Source: a virus
Virus record (IMG/VR): IMGVR_UViG_3300032236_000968
Span: 1 to 39,851 of that record
Reading direction: 5' to 3' (one strand)
DNA: 39,851 bases
The notes under the pieces are model-generated. The model had not been told where the DNA came from, searched no databases, and saw only the letters and a program-made list of their open reading frames with translations. The position numbers and the translations under genes are program-made. Positions 1-7,081 of the stretch are shown here, in pieces. The stretch's first letter is position 1; every line of letters begins with the position of its first letter.

Positions 1-123
1 AAAGTAATTGCACTGCCTAACGCAACTGTACCACCGCCTGATAAACCTGTGCCTGCGGTAACAGTAACTGAGTTATTAGTTAATTGACTATTAGATATGC
101 CTGATAATGTACCGCCTAATGTT
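1..123. repeat. Terminal direct repeat, copy 1 (circular closure)
   Basis: These 123 bases are identical to the last 123 bases of the window. The repeat lies inside one open reading frame that continues in frame across the join, so it is best read as the overlap left when a circular (or circularly permuted) genome was written as a linear contig. It is not a gene-flanking terminal repeat. Removing one copy gives a 39,728 bp circle. Confidence 0.95.
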
Positions 124-710
124 AGGTTTACGCTAGTTGTACCACTACCACTAAGTGTGATTCCATTAACGCTACCTGAACCAGACACGCCTGTTACTGT
201 ACCTGTGCCTGTTGGTAAATCTGCGGTAGCTAGCTTTCTAAATGTTGGTGTGCCTGCTGATCCGTTAGGTGCACCATAAAATGTATTAGCTGATTCGCTG
301 GCTTTTGTAACAGTTAATGTACCGCTTGATGTAATAGGTGAACCAGTGACAGTAAACTCACTAGGCATTGATAAGCCAACTGATGTTACTGTACCTGTAC
401 CACCTGATGTAATTGCTACAGATGATGCTGATGTTATTTGGCCTTCAGCATTAACAGTAATTTGTGGTACGTGTGTAGAATCGCCATAAGTAGCAGCCGT
501 AACACCTGTAGTATTTAAATATACACTTACTGCACCTGTTGTTGGACTAGCACCAATACCTACCGATCCTGTAACGCTAGTAACAGGACCACTTCCTCCT
601 CCACCAGATGATGTTGTACCAGTTGCTGGTGTGTTGTCAGGTTTTGATCCACCAGCAGTTCTATCAACTGATTTGGTAACACCTGTATTACTTATAGGGA
701 GAATAGCCAT
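1..710 (-). CDS. Tailspike/tail fibre, N-terminal part (continues at 39730)
   Basis: This is the start of a 730-residue protein split by the linearisation point. The ATG is at 710-708 and overlaps the TAA stop of the terminase gene by one base (TAATG). I read the frame open from MAILPISNTGVTKSVDRT onward, and 236 codons later it meets the frame at 39730. The part seen here is Gly/Thr/Ser-rich with linker repeats of the type GTGTVTSVG and TVTAGTGLSGGG. Such repeats are common in fibre shafts that join a virion-binding N-terminus to a receptor-binding domain. The receptor-binding part is the beta-helix encoded at 38246-39730. Confidence 0.85.
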   Translation of the reverse strand, partial: MAILPISNTGVTKSVDRTAGGSKPDNTPATGTTSSGGGGSGPVTSVTGSVGIGASPTTGAVSVYLNTTGVTAATYGDSTHVPQITVNAEGQITSASSVAITSGGTGTVTSVGLSMPSEFTVTGSPITSSGTLTVTKASESANTFYGAPNGSAGTPTFRKLATADLPTGTGTVTGVSGSGSVNGITLSGSGTTSVNLTLGGTLSGISNSQLTNNSVTVTAGTGLSGGGTVALGSAIT

Positions 711-2086
711 TAGCGTATAGATTTAACTTTTGATTTCCTCTTGTAGCTATTAGCCGATGGACCACGCAACACCTTTATCGGCGTATGCCTGCTATTACGG
801 GCTACAAAGCTACTACCTTCTAACATGCCAAGCCTATGCGCTTCAGACATCGTACGAAGAGCGTCCGCACCATGACTAAACTCGTCATGAACAGGTTTCT
901 CATATATGACATTCTGGTCGGTTTCTTCACGCTTGTGGTAGTATTCCAAACAGTCGAGTCCGCTAGGAGCTGATGACTCTTTGTCACCGAAGCGGCGACT
1001 ACAGTTGGTCTTGTGAATGTAACACCGTGGTAGGATAGAGCGGAGCTCATTAATACCAAGCCAGATGTCAGGTGTTCTCGGAACAATTGAGATTCTATTG
1101 AGTCCAGCTTCTGCAAGGTCAGTTTTCCAACTACCACCCCTTCGTACATGATCTGCGTCGTGTGGGAGGTAGTTTGTGCGGATAGTAGTTTGGTAGACCT
1201 CACCCCACTTTTTGATTTGGTTCGCATAATGCCCAACAGTTTGGCCATTCGCCGAATAATAGTCCACTAAGTTAATATGCCTGCCCTCAAACTGAACAAG
1301 CCATATACACGTATAGTCGGAGTCACCCACATCCCAAAACGTATCAAAAGGTAAGTTGGCTGCTGGCGCATAGTCCTGAATTTGGTTGTTAGCCCTAAGC
1401 TTAGCTATCTCATCCCCGTATATAGCCCCAGGTATGGCCGCAGCAAAGCTACATTCATACTCACGCTCATAGCTCTCCTTACCCATTGCCTTCAACGCCG
1501 AGTTTAACTCAGACTGCGGAAGTAGACCAGACACACTAGCTGGCAAGAACATGGTAAAGAACTCACTATCCGAACACGCGTTGTCGTATAACGTAAAGAA
1601 GCTATTGCGCCCTTTTGGCGTACCAATCCATAAACACCAACCCAACCTATCAGACAAAGCAGGACGTATAACGTCCCTAAAAAAGTTAGGATCCATATCC
1701 GCAGGCTCGTCTATCACACATCCATCTAAATAAATACCACGAAGGGACTCAGAGTTATCCGCGCCATAGAGCGTCACCCTAGCACCCCTAGGCAACTCCA
1801 CATACAACTCAGACTCGCTCACACGTCTGTTTGGCAGGTTGGCTGTAAAGTCCTTTAGGTAAGTCCACGCTATAGCCTTAGACTGCGTACGGTACGGGGA
1901 GATGTAGGCAAACCTCGGGCTTGTCTTAGTACATAGCAATGCCCCTCTTATGAGTTCATTAAGGCTAGAAACAGTCTTACCACTACGCCTATGAGCCACT
2001 ACCACTTTCCACCGCTTATCTGTCTCATGTAACGGAACAAACTGATCCCTAGGTACATACAATAGTTCTATCTCTTGAGTGGGCAT
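710..2086 (-). CDS. terL: Terminase large subunit (TerL)
   Basis: This 458-residue packaging motor would cut concatemeric phage DNA and pump it into the prohead through the portal, using ATP. The N-terminal ATPase has a Walker A-type motif AHRRSGKT (about residues 31-38) and a Walker B with catalytic acid, VIDEP (about 124-128). A C-terminal RNase H-like nuclease is indicated by FWDVGDSD (about 250-257) and a later HGADALR. The length is typical of podovirus TerL. It lies 130 bp downstream of the small subunit gene and overlaps the tailspike start by one base. The leader of its ATG has no Shine-Dalgarno motif. Confidence 0.93.
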   Translation of the reverse strand: MPTQEIELLYVPRDQFVPLHETDKRWKVVVAHRRSGKTVSSLNELIRGALLCTKTSPRFAYISPYRTQSKAIAWTYLKDFTANLPNRRVSESELYVELPRGARVTLYGADNSESLRGIYLDGCVIDEPADMDPNFFRDVIRPALSDRLGWCLWIGTPKGRNSFFTLYDNACSDSEFFTMFLPASVSGLLPQSELNSALKAMGKESYEREYECSFAAAIPGAIYGDEIAKLRANNQIQDYAPAANLPFDTFWDVGDSDYTCIWLVQFEGRHINLVDYYSANGQTVGHYANQIKKWGEVYQTTIRTNYLPHDADHVRRGGSWKTDLAEAGLNRISIVPRTPDIWLGINELRSILPRCYIHKTNCSRRFGDKESSAPSGLDCLEYYHKREETDQNVIYEKPVHDEFSHGADALRTMSEAHRLGMLEGSSFVARNSRHTPIKVLRGPSANSYKRKSKVKSIR

Positions 2087-2216
2087 ATCTGCTGTGGGCT
2101 ATGTTGTTGATGGGTAGGGGGTTATTTATATTGTCTTATACGGCGCATACACGCACGCGTTTGGGTAGCTGGGGGGTCGGTTCGGGTACGCCTAAGGAAC
2201 AAGGGGGGGTGGTTGA
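2087..2216. other. G-rich spacer between terS and terL
   Basis: No gene fits here. The + strand is unusually G-rich for this AT-rich genome, with runs of six and seven G near 2172-2211 and alternating purine/pyrimidine bases near 2144-2160. Packaging sites often lie in or near terminase genes, so this could be part of a pac or cos region, but no repeat or nick-site signature shows it. The assignment is a guess from position and composition. Confidence 0.3.
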
Positions 2217-2678
2217 TTATTGATCAATGGCCTTTGGTTCAACGTCTAGTGATTCGATTGTCTTGATGTCTCGTGGTTTAGCTGAGCCCCACCTTACTAC
2301 TAACTCGGTAGGACTGTTGCCGTCTGTTGAGCCTAGCAATCCCTTGTCGCCATATTTCTTATGGTTAAGCTTACTAGCTAGCCATTGCCTTGCGTGAATC
2401 TTTAGCTTGGCTGAATTGTAATTAGTTTCGTCGGATTCATCAGCAATCGTTAAGGTTTCGCTGACTAGTGCATCGATTCCAGCCTCGCGTGCGCGTGCGA
2501 TTGTAAGCGCAAAGCTAGGTTCTAAATAGCATTTCTTCCAGAATCTACGTTCTAAGTCACCGCTATAACTACGTAAGGTTTTCTGTACATTCTCACCGCT
2601 AGCTAATCTTGCGAGTAGTTCAGCTATGAAATCGGGGTTTTCTAAGTCAGCTAGTGGCTTGTCTGTTTTCTTTGGCAT
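2217..2678 (-). CDS. terS: Terminase small subunit (TerS), Sf6-like
   Basis: This 153-residue protein probably recognises the packaging start site on phage DNA and hands it to TerL. The N-terminal half (residues 10-70) is helical and HTH-like, with LLARLASGENVQKTL followed by a run of basic and aromatic residues. The second half carries ARQWLASKLNHKKYGDK, close to the ARQW-ASKL-KxYGDK pattern of the Sf6-type TerS family. It is the first gene of the leftward arm, just upstream of terL. Sf6-type TerS proteins go with headful packaging, which fits a circularly permuted genome that assembles as a circle. Confidence 0.82.
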   Translation of the reverse strand: MPKKTDKPLADLENPDFIAELLARLASGENVQKTLRSYSGDLERRFWKKCYLEPSFALTIARAREAGIDALVSETLTIADESDETNYNSAKLKIHARQWLASKLNHKKYGDKGLLGSTDGNSPTELVVRWGSAKPRDIKTIESLDVEPKAIDQ

Positions 2679-2914
2679 TGTGTGGCGTTCTCTTAGCTCT
2701 CTAGGCTTTACCTGGTATCTTCAAGCTTTCTTATAGGATTTGGCTATTCCTTCCGCCATTTACAATAAACTAAAATCAGTTATAAGTACTTGATTTATCG
2801 ATAGTTTATAAGTTGCCCGTCAAGCAATGTTAAATAGTTATATATTTTTGTAAGTGTTTAGTGTACACTCATGGCCGTTAAGTAATTCAAATAACAATTA
2901 ACAATATATATAAA
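2679..2914. promoter_or_regulatory. Divergent control region between the two genome arms
   Basis: This AT-rich, gene-free stretch separates terS (minus) from the first early gene (plus), so both arms probably start here. It contains two close copies of TTATAAGT (near 2780 and 2807), a TATATATTTTTG tract (near 2838-2849) and A/T-rich leaders directly before both ATGs. TATTTTTG fits the TAnnTTTG -7 element of Bacteroidota, but I found no correctly spaced -33 element and no clear sigma70 pair. The promoter role comes from gene layout and composition, not from a convincing consensus. Confidence 0.45.
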
Positions 2915-3214
2915 ATGGATGCTATTACAGTACGTTATCTCGGTGCAACTAACACTCGCGGTTCACGCTTCGTTGCGACTCACCCTTATTATGGTAAACA
3001 TATTATGTCTTATGACTATTCATTGTGTGCGAGCGCTAATCATTTAAAGGCGGTTCGTGAATTGTGTGCTAAGTACGGTTTAGAGGCTTTCGATTTCAAC
3101 AGCTTTGGTTATCTTAAAAAAGGAGTTGTAGTTTACACTAGCTCTGACTCGCAAGCCTTTCTTATGGAAGATAAGGCACGTTTAGACGCTAAAGCACAAT
3201 TCATGTTAGCTTAA
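2915..3214 (+). CDS. Small conserved phage protein (YLGATNTRGSR type)
   Basis: A 99-residue protein and the first gene of the rightward arm. Its N-terminus, VRYLGATNTRGSR, followed by a YDYSL segment, resembles short proteins of unknown function found in many tailed phages, often beside the type of gene that follows here. This is recognition from memory rather than a search. No catalytic motif or membrane segment is visible. The leader is A/T-rich with no Shine-Dalgarno motif. The gene ends 19 bp before the next start, so the two are probably co-transcribed. Confidence 0.75.
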   Translation: MDAITVRYLGATNTRGSRFVATHPYYGKHIMSYDYSLCASANHLKAVRELCAKYGLEAFDFNSFGYLKKGVVVYTSSDSQAFLMEDKARLDAKAQFMLA

Positions 3215-3233
3215 TTAAACACTAATAAATAAC

Positions 3234-3968
3234 ATGAATACTACATCAAATAACGTTAAATTACTTACCACTGACAATGCGAAGACTAAGAAAGGCGAAA
3301 CTAAAGGTTTCCTTACTTACGTGCTTTACCTAGCTCCTCATAAGCAAGGTGGTTTAGGAAACGTTTGTGCGCACGCTAGTGTCGGCTGTATCCTTGCTTG
3401 CTTGTTTTCGGCGGGCATGGGCAAATTCGCTAACGTTCGCAACTCCCGCATCGCTAAAACTCAACTGTTTTTCTCTAATCCTAAGGAATTTATCGAATTA
3501 CTTTGTGTAGAGATACAAAAGGCTATTGTCGCGGCTAAGAAAAAAGGCCTCGTTCCTTGCTTTCGTTTAAACGCGACTAGCGATTTACCATGGGAGTTGC
3601 TAGGTGGTAAGTTAGCTGTTAATCTTTTTAACCGCTTTCCTGACGTTGCTTTTTATGATTATACGAAAAACGCGGCACGTGCTGAGTTATTTGCGCGTGG
3701 TGGAATGCCAAGTAACTACCATTTAACCTTTTCGCGGTCAGAATGCAATGAATCCGATTGCAAACGCCTACTAGGTTTAGGTGTTAACATAGCGGCCGTA
3801 TTTAGTACTAAGAAAAAAGATCAACTTCCAGCAACGTATCAAGGCGTCAAAGTGATCGACGGCGACTTAAACGATTTGCGCTTTACTGATCCTAAAGGCG
3901 TTTACGTAGGTTTACGCGCTAAAGGGCAAGCCTTGTCTGATAAATCAGGTTTCGTTATTAAGTTATAA
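3234..3968 (+). CDS. Conserved phage protein with CX6CX3C motif (GP88/DUF7227-like)
   Basis: A 244-residue protein whose layout I recognise from a widespread phage family (annotated as GP88-like or DUF7227; the exact family name is from memory). Landmarks are GFLTYVLYLAPH near residue 25, a cysteine cluster C45-x6-C52-x3-C56, RNSRIAKTQLFF (about 70-80), RLNATSDLPWE (about 111-121), FYDYTKN and NYHLTFSRSE. The conserved Cys cluster and polar motifs suggest a metal- or Fe-S-binding enzyme, but no activity is established that I know of. It sits in the early region with the ATNTRGSR-type gene just upstream, a pairing I recall from other phages. Confidence 0.75.
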   Translation: MNTTSNNVKLLTTDNAKTKKGETKGFLTYVLYLAPHKQGGLGNVCAHASVGCILACLFSAGMGKFANVRNSRIAKTQLFFSNPKEFIELLCVEIQKAIVAAKKKGLVPCFRLNATSDLPWELLGGKLAVNLFNRFPDVAFYDYTKNAARAELFARGGMPSNYHLTFSRSECNESDCKRLLGLGVNIAAVFSTKKKDQLPATYQGVKVIDGDLNDLRFTDPKGVYVGLRAKGQALSDKSGFVIKL

Positions 3969-3972
3969 TCAA

Positions 3973-4146
3973 ATGAATACTATAAAATCATATATCAATA
4001 AACACGTGTTGGTCATAAATTTACCCGTTGACCAAAAGACGGTTTTATTAAACGCGCTTGAAAGAAGGCTTGCGGTTCCAGGTTCACGCCCCGAGATCGT
4101 TTATAAAAACGCGATTAATAGCCTTAAACGAAAGGTACGCAAATGA
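3973..4146 (+). CDS. Small basic hypothetical protein
   Basis: A 57-residue reading frame starting five bases after the previous stop and ending in an ATGA overlap with the next start. It begins MNTIKSYINKHVLVINLP and ends in a strongly basic tail (SLKRKVRK). No known domain was recognised. The tight fit between neighbours and the coupled stop/start support a real gene. Its basic charge would suit nucleic acid binding, but that is only a suggestion. Confidence 0.65.
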   Translation: MNTIKSYINKHVLVINLPVDQKTVLLNALERRLAVPGSRPEIVYKNAINSLKRKVRK

Positions 4147-4343
4147 TCCCTTCAGTACGTACCTGGAAGGTTTCTTTTTATTCTGGAAGCGATTTAATCA
4201 CTACTGAATACGTTAAAACAATCAATAAGCGGTTTGCTTATTGGTTTGCTAATGAGCAAAGCGGTTACGTTGCCATAGACCCCGAGCTAAACTGTACTAA
4301 AGTTACCGTATCTTTGGCCAAAACAGTAAAGGGGGGCTCATAA
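4143..4343 (+). CDS. Hypothetical small protein
   Basis: A 66-residue protein that overlaps the preceding stop as ATGA. It is rich in aromatic and beta-forming residues (WKVSFYSG, FAYWFANEQSGYVAID). No family, signal or membrane segment was recognised. Its place within a run of short co-directional genes suggests an early accessory or host-takeover role, by context only. Confidence 0.65.
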   Translation: MIPSVRTWKVSFYSGSDLITTEYVKTINKRFAYWFANEQSGYVAIDPELNCTKVTVSLAKTVKGGS

Positions 4344-4487
4344 ATGCAAAATCCTTACGCAATCTGGGTGCCGTCCAATACTGGGCGGTACCTTTTAACC
4401 TTCGCAACCTTAGACGAGGCTTACCTATTTATCGTCAAATTCGGGGGCGGTCTTGAGGTCGTTCATAATACTTACGAAAACTTTTAA
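4344..4487 (+). CDS. Hypothetical small protein
   Basis: A 47-residue frame whose ATG directly abuts the previous stop. It begins MQNPYAIWVPSNTGRYLLTF and ends EVVHNTYENF. The leader includes the run GGGGGG of the preceding gene, which may help ribosomes re-engage. No domain was recognised. It is supported mainly by tight packing and by being open from end to end between its neighbours. Confidence 0.6.
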   Translation: MQNPYAIWVPSNTGRYLLTFATLDEAYLFIVKFGGGLEVVHNTYENF

Positions 4488-4491
4488 TCCT

Positions 4492-4680
4492 ATGAAAACA
4501 AACAACAAAAACAAACAATACGAAGTTACCATAACACAGTCAGTTGCATATACCTATACAGTTAAAGCAAAAGACGAAAAAGAGGCTCAATACCTTGCTG
4601 AATTGGAAATGGAAGGCGATTCGGGCGAAGTAGTGTATCAACAAATCGAGATTAACGAAACGGAAGGAAACCCTGTTTAA
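4492..4680 (+). CDS. Hypothetical small acidic protein
   Basis: A 62-residue protein. I chose the ATG at 4492 rather than the upstream in-frame ATG at 4453, because the latter would overlap the previous gene and adds an unrelated leader. After a Lys/Asn-rich start it reads YEVTITQSVAYTYTVKAKDEKEAQ. Beta strands followed by an acidic helix are common in short phage proteins of unknown function. No catalytic residues are evident. Confidence 0.65.
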   Translation: MKTNNKNKQYEVTITQSVAYTYTVKAKDEKEAQYLAELEMEGDSGEVVYQQIEINETEGNPV

Positions 4681-4686
4681 AAGCCT

Positions 4687-4730
4687 TTTGATGACTTGGG
4701 GTATATCTAGGTATACCCTGACTAGTCAAA
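4687..4730. promoter_or_regulatory. 44-bp dyad symmetry (possible operator)
   Basis: Two pairs of arms share the same centre at 4708.5: GGGTATA (4699-4705) with TATACCC (4712-4718), and TTTGA (4687-4691) with TCAAA (4726-4730). No T-run follows on either strand, so it is unlikely to be a terminator. It lies in the 92-bp gap before the gene at 4773, where a regulator-binding site would make sense. Confidence 0.45.
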
Positions 4731-4772
4731 TGGCCTATAAATGGATTTCCTGAGCTTTAAAATCATTATTCT

Positions 4773-4982
4773 ATGAAACACTATAAGTCATCTAAACTTG
4801 GCGAAGACGGGTACGTTGCCCCTAAAGGCGTGACCAATCTAGCCAAAAACTACCGCGAGCATAAGCTTGAGCAAGGAGTTGTTCAAATGCCTATGAACCT
4901 TGGCATGGCTAATAAGCTTACATTGATTCGTATTATCCGAGACCAAGCCGAGCTAATCGAACGTCTAAAGCGAGGTGGTTAG
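4773..4982 (+). CDS. Hypothetical small protein
   Basis: A 69-residue protein, last of the first early gene run and followed by a terminator-like hairpin. It starts MKHYKSSKLGEDGYV and ends in a charged helix (IIRDQAELIERLKRGG). The predicted fold is a polar N-terminus with a C-terminal amphipathic helix. The family was not recognised. No Shine-Dalgarno motif precedes the ATG. Confidence 0.65.
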   Translation: MKHYKSSKLGEDGYVAPKGVTNLAKNYREHKLEQGVVQMPMNLGMANKLTLIRIIRDQAELIERLKRGG

Positions 4983-5005
4983 GAAGCTAACTACTTTTTA
5001 AAAGA

Positions 5006-5038
5006 AAAGCCCTAAGCTTGACGGCCTAGGGCTTTCTT
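5006..5038 (+). terminator. Hairpin terminator, possibly bidirectional
   Basis: AAAGCCCTA (about 5006-5013) pairs with TAGGGCTTT (about 5027-5035) around a 12-13 base loop, followed by TCTTAT. An A-rich tract (5001-5009) on the left would serve as the T-run for the minus strand. It ends the gene run 2915-4982. Confidence 0.6.
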
Positions 5039-5066
5039 ATGGCGTGTTGTTATGATGTCGGGTAGT

Positions 5067-5084
5067 TCCTACTTTTTAGTAGGA
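5067..5084. repeat. Perfect 7-bp inverted repeat
   Basis: TCCTACT (5067-5073), a TTTT loop, then AGTAGGA (5078-5084). It lies in the 197-bp gap between the terminator hairpin and the gene at 5180. It could be a hairpin in a leader RNA or an operator. There is no T-run after it. Confidence 0.5.
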
Positions 5085-5179
5085 TTCAAAACTTGTGTTA
5101 GAATGGAGTCATGTCCATCTACGTTGCAGGTTGTTTTCATAGACTTGACGAATAGTTTAACGGGGTTTCTTGTCAACTC

Positions 5180-5401
5180 ATGAATTTAGACGGATTACCT
5201 AACGGCTGGGGCTGGGGACAAATCATCTATAAATCCAACTCTGAAGAGCCTCTCCAGATAACGGGTATCCTTTATAGACCTGACAATTACTACCTACTCG
5301 AAGTCGAGGATCAAGCAGGTTGCACGAGATACGTTCATTTAACGCAGGTGCAGGATTCTAAGCCTTTAGGTATGGATATTGTCGGGGAAGGTGCTGATTA
5401 A
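5180..5401 (+). CDS. Hypothetical small protein
   Basis: A 73-residue protein starting MNLDGLPNGWGWGQIIYKS, rich in Gly, Trp and Tyr and probably all-beta. No family was recognised. Its stop overlaps the stop region of the oppositely oriented metallophosphoesterase gene by four bases, so the two transcripts converge here. The leader lacks a Shine-Dalgarno motif. Confidence 0.6.
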   Translation: MNLDGLPNGWGWGQIIYKSNSEEPLQITGILYRPDNYYLLEVEDQAGCTRYVHLTQVQDSKPLGMDIVGEGAD

Positions 5402-6267
5402 GACGTTCCGCGTATCTGGAACTCTACAATGTCCCTGTCATCGTGACGATTCCTATAAGGGGTGATCTCAAACTCAATCCAACCTAAACTTGCTGGTGAA
5501 CGGCCTGCGTCTACGTTATAACTGACCTTTCCGTTCTCGTAAGCCTTTAGGAAGCTTCCCGTCCTACCAATCCAAGGTGTACGCTCTTTGACGTTTAATT
5601 CTGCGCCTGTTCCCGTACTGGTAAGCTCAAGTCGTGGCGTTGAAGGTATACAACCGCGTTTATGGTCATGTCCCATTAAGTAAAAATCTGCAACCGCCGT
5701 TGTGGTCATCTTCTCAATGGTATTAAACGTACCACCTACTGACATTCCACCGCCCTTGCCATGATGAGCGAATATATCGAGGCTATTGCGCTTATGAGGG
5801 TTGTTTTTGAATCTGAGAGAGAGTCTGATAAAAGAACAAACGCCTAAAAACTTCGTGTTTAAAGCCGAGGCTAAGATATGGTCGGTTGTGTCCCCGTCAT
5901 TAAACTTAAAGTAGTGGTTACCCCCTAACATACCTATCATCTTACCACGCATAAACGAAAGCTCGTTGACTAAGGTTTTCGTGACTCCTTTATAGACGTT
6001 TTGTAAAGTGGTGCGTGTTGTATCGTGTAGTCCTTCGTCTCCCAGGACAATACGCTCGCTCGTACTAACCCCGTCTGTATAATCACCCATACCTAGGAAT
6101 ACGGCACTCTTTTGAGCTTTAGCATAAGCTAAAAACTCACGCCAATGGTTGTCTGCGTGCATATCTGAGTCTCTATGAACGTCTCCAAAAGGGATAAGCT
6201 TAAAAGGTTTCCCGATTTCACATTCAACTTCTACCCGATGCGTTGTAAACAAGCCTGTAGTTTTCAT
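5398..6267 (-). CDS. Calcineurin-like metallophosphoesterase
   Basis: A 289-residue enzyme of the dinuclear-metal phosphoesterase superfamily, which cleaves phosphoester bonds in nucleotides, nucleic acids or phosphoproteins. The superfamily motifs are present in order: GDVH (D29, H31), GMGDYTDG (D62), GGNHYF (N117, H118), FAHHGKG (H168/H169) and MGHDH (H200, H202). The substrate cannot be told from the sequence. It is the only gene in the 2915-10795 region on the minus strand and converges on the gene at 5180. Its 5' side (6268 onward) is a long gene-poor stretch with a TTGACA on the minus strand at 6310-6305, but no matching -10. The orientation suggests a separately regulated or acquired gene. 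Confidence 0.88.
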   Translation of the reverse strand: MKTTGLFTTHRVEVECEIGKPFKLIPFGDVHRDSDMHADNHWREFLAYAKAQKSAVFLGMGDYTDGVSTSERIVLGDEGLHDTTRTTLQNVYKGVTKTLVNELSFMRGKMIGMLGGNHYFKFNDGDTTDHILASALNTKFLGVCSFIRLSLRFKNNPHKRNSLDIFAHHGKGGGMSVGGTFNTIEKMTTTAVADFYLMGHDHKRGCIPSTPRLELTSTGTGAELNVKERTPWIGRTGSFLKAYENGKVSYNVDAGRSPASLGWIEFEITPYRNRHDDRDIVEFQIRGTS

Positions 6268-6499
6268 TTTAGGGTGTTCCTACTAAGCTGGCAAGTAGTG
6301 GTGTTGTCAATACTATAACGTGAGCTTAGACCAATTTCGTGTTAATCGTAAATTAGTCCTGTTTATTTTAATTCAAGTTAATACCCTAGGAACAAATCTA
6401 CTAAAACTATTTTAATCGTTGTTCTCTCGCTAACCTCGATTTGATTCAAATCTCGTTTAGCTCTTTCACAGCAAGCAATGATGTAATTTCCATCATCAG

Positions 6500-6688
6500 A
6501 TGTTAGAATCGCCCTTTAAGGACACAAGGAGAGATTACCTAGCAAAACAAGCTAAGTTTATCTTTTACCCAAGAACTCCCGTTTCGGAATACTACTATGG
6601 CCTTTCAATTTATCCTAATCGCCCTTTTAAGGTTTCTGGTTTCGATTACCACCTAAAGCCGTTACAATCTCTCGGAAGCCGTCTTTAG
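6500..6688 (+). CDS. Doubtful small ORF
   Basis: An open frame of 62 codons beginning MLESPFKDTRRDYLAKQ. It has no Shine-Dalgarno motif, no neighbours within 230 bp on either side and no recognised family. It also contains a near-repeat at the DNA level: AATCGCCCTTTAAGG near 6508 and AATCGCCCTTTTAAGG near 6618. It may be a real orphan gene or part of the structured non-coding region to its right. Confidence 0.25.
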   Translation: MLESPFKDTRRDYLAKQAKFIFYPRTPVSEYYYGLSIYPNRPFKVSGFDYHLKPLQSLGSRL

Positions 6689-6711
6689 GATTTTGCGGAT
6701 AAATCCAGTTC

Positions 6712-6887
6712 TACGAGTGCACTTTTTCAGTGTCCGAGGCATTTAGGGCATTACGTGATCGGAACTCTACGGTCTGCAAAGACAAGCGAGTAATCAGAGT
6801 ACTTAAACTATAAGTCAATAAAAAAGAAAAGCCCCCTCGGACGTTGGTCGACAAGGGGGCAGAGTGTCTTTGCAGTGGGCACTCGTA
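6712..6887. ncRNA. Candidate structured RNA with nested inverted repeats
   Basis: TACGAGTGC (6712-6720) is the exact reverse complement of 6879-6887. Nested inside it, CTGCAAAGACA (6774-6784) is the exact reverse complement of 6865-6875. Inside that lies a GC-rich terminator hairpin (6831-6860). GTCCGAG (6731-6737) can also pair with CTCGGAC (6836-6842), offering an alternative to that hairpin. Nested pairs of 9 and 11 bases separated by 60-160 bases are unlikely by chance and suggest a folded RNA or DNA element. The terminator points to minus-strand transcription. No protein-coding explanation was found. Confidence 0.45.
6819..6860 (-). terminator. Rho-independent terminator (minus strand)
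   Basis: Read on the minus strand, GCCCCCT (6860-6854) and AGGGGGC (6837-6831) form a perfect 7-bp GC-rich stem, followed by a T-rich tail (TTTTCTTTTTTATT, the complement of the A-tract at 6817-6830). No recognised minus-strand gene lies upstream, so it must end an unannotated transcript. Confidence 0.75.
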
Positions 6888-6931
6888 ATACTGAACCTGA
6901 AAGTATATCGCCTATTGTGTTATGCAATAAG

Positions 6932-6974
6932 AAAAAACTCCTGCCGAGGACAAAATGATAAACCCCGACAGGAG
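6932..6974 (-). terminator. Second rho-independent terminator (minus strand)
   Basis: On the minus strand CTCCTGTCGGGG (6974-6963) pairs with CCTCGGCAGGAG (6949-6938) with two mismatched positions, followed by TTTTTTC (6937-6931). It sits about 70 bases before the other minus-strand terminator. Two terminators in tandem on the strand opposite the early genes suggest they protect against, or define, a short minus-strand transcript. Confidence 0.65.
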
Positions 6975-7081
6975 AACTATGACAATATGAATAATCAATA
7001 AACAAATAACATGACCACTGTTACTTTCTAGTTTTCGTGTTGCAAGTCTTTTTGTTAACCGCCAAGCTGATTCTCCACACT

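Noticed and set aside
1-123. T7-style fixed terminal repeat
   Set aside because: It lies within a coding frame that continues through the join, and its short length suits an assembly overlap; true ends would usually be intergenic and longer.
820-1248. 142-codon minus-strand frame inside terL
   Set aside because: A shadow frame of the clear terminase gene; no domain or upstream signal.
6808-7005. 65-codon minus-strand frame
   Set aside because: It contains both terminator hairpins and their T-runs, has no family signature and no start signal; the frame is explained by the repeats.
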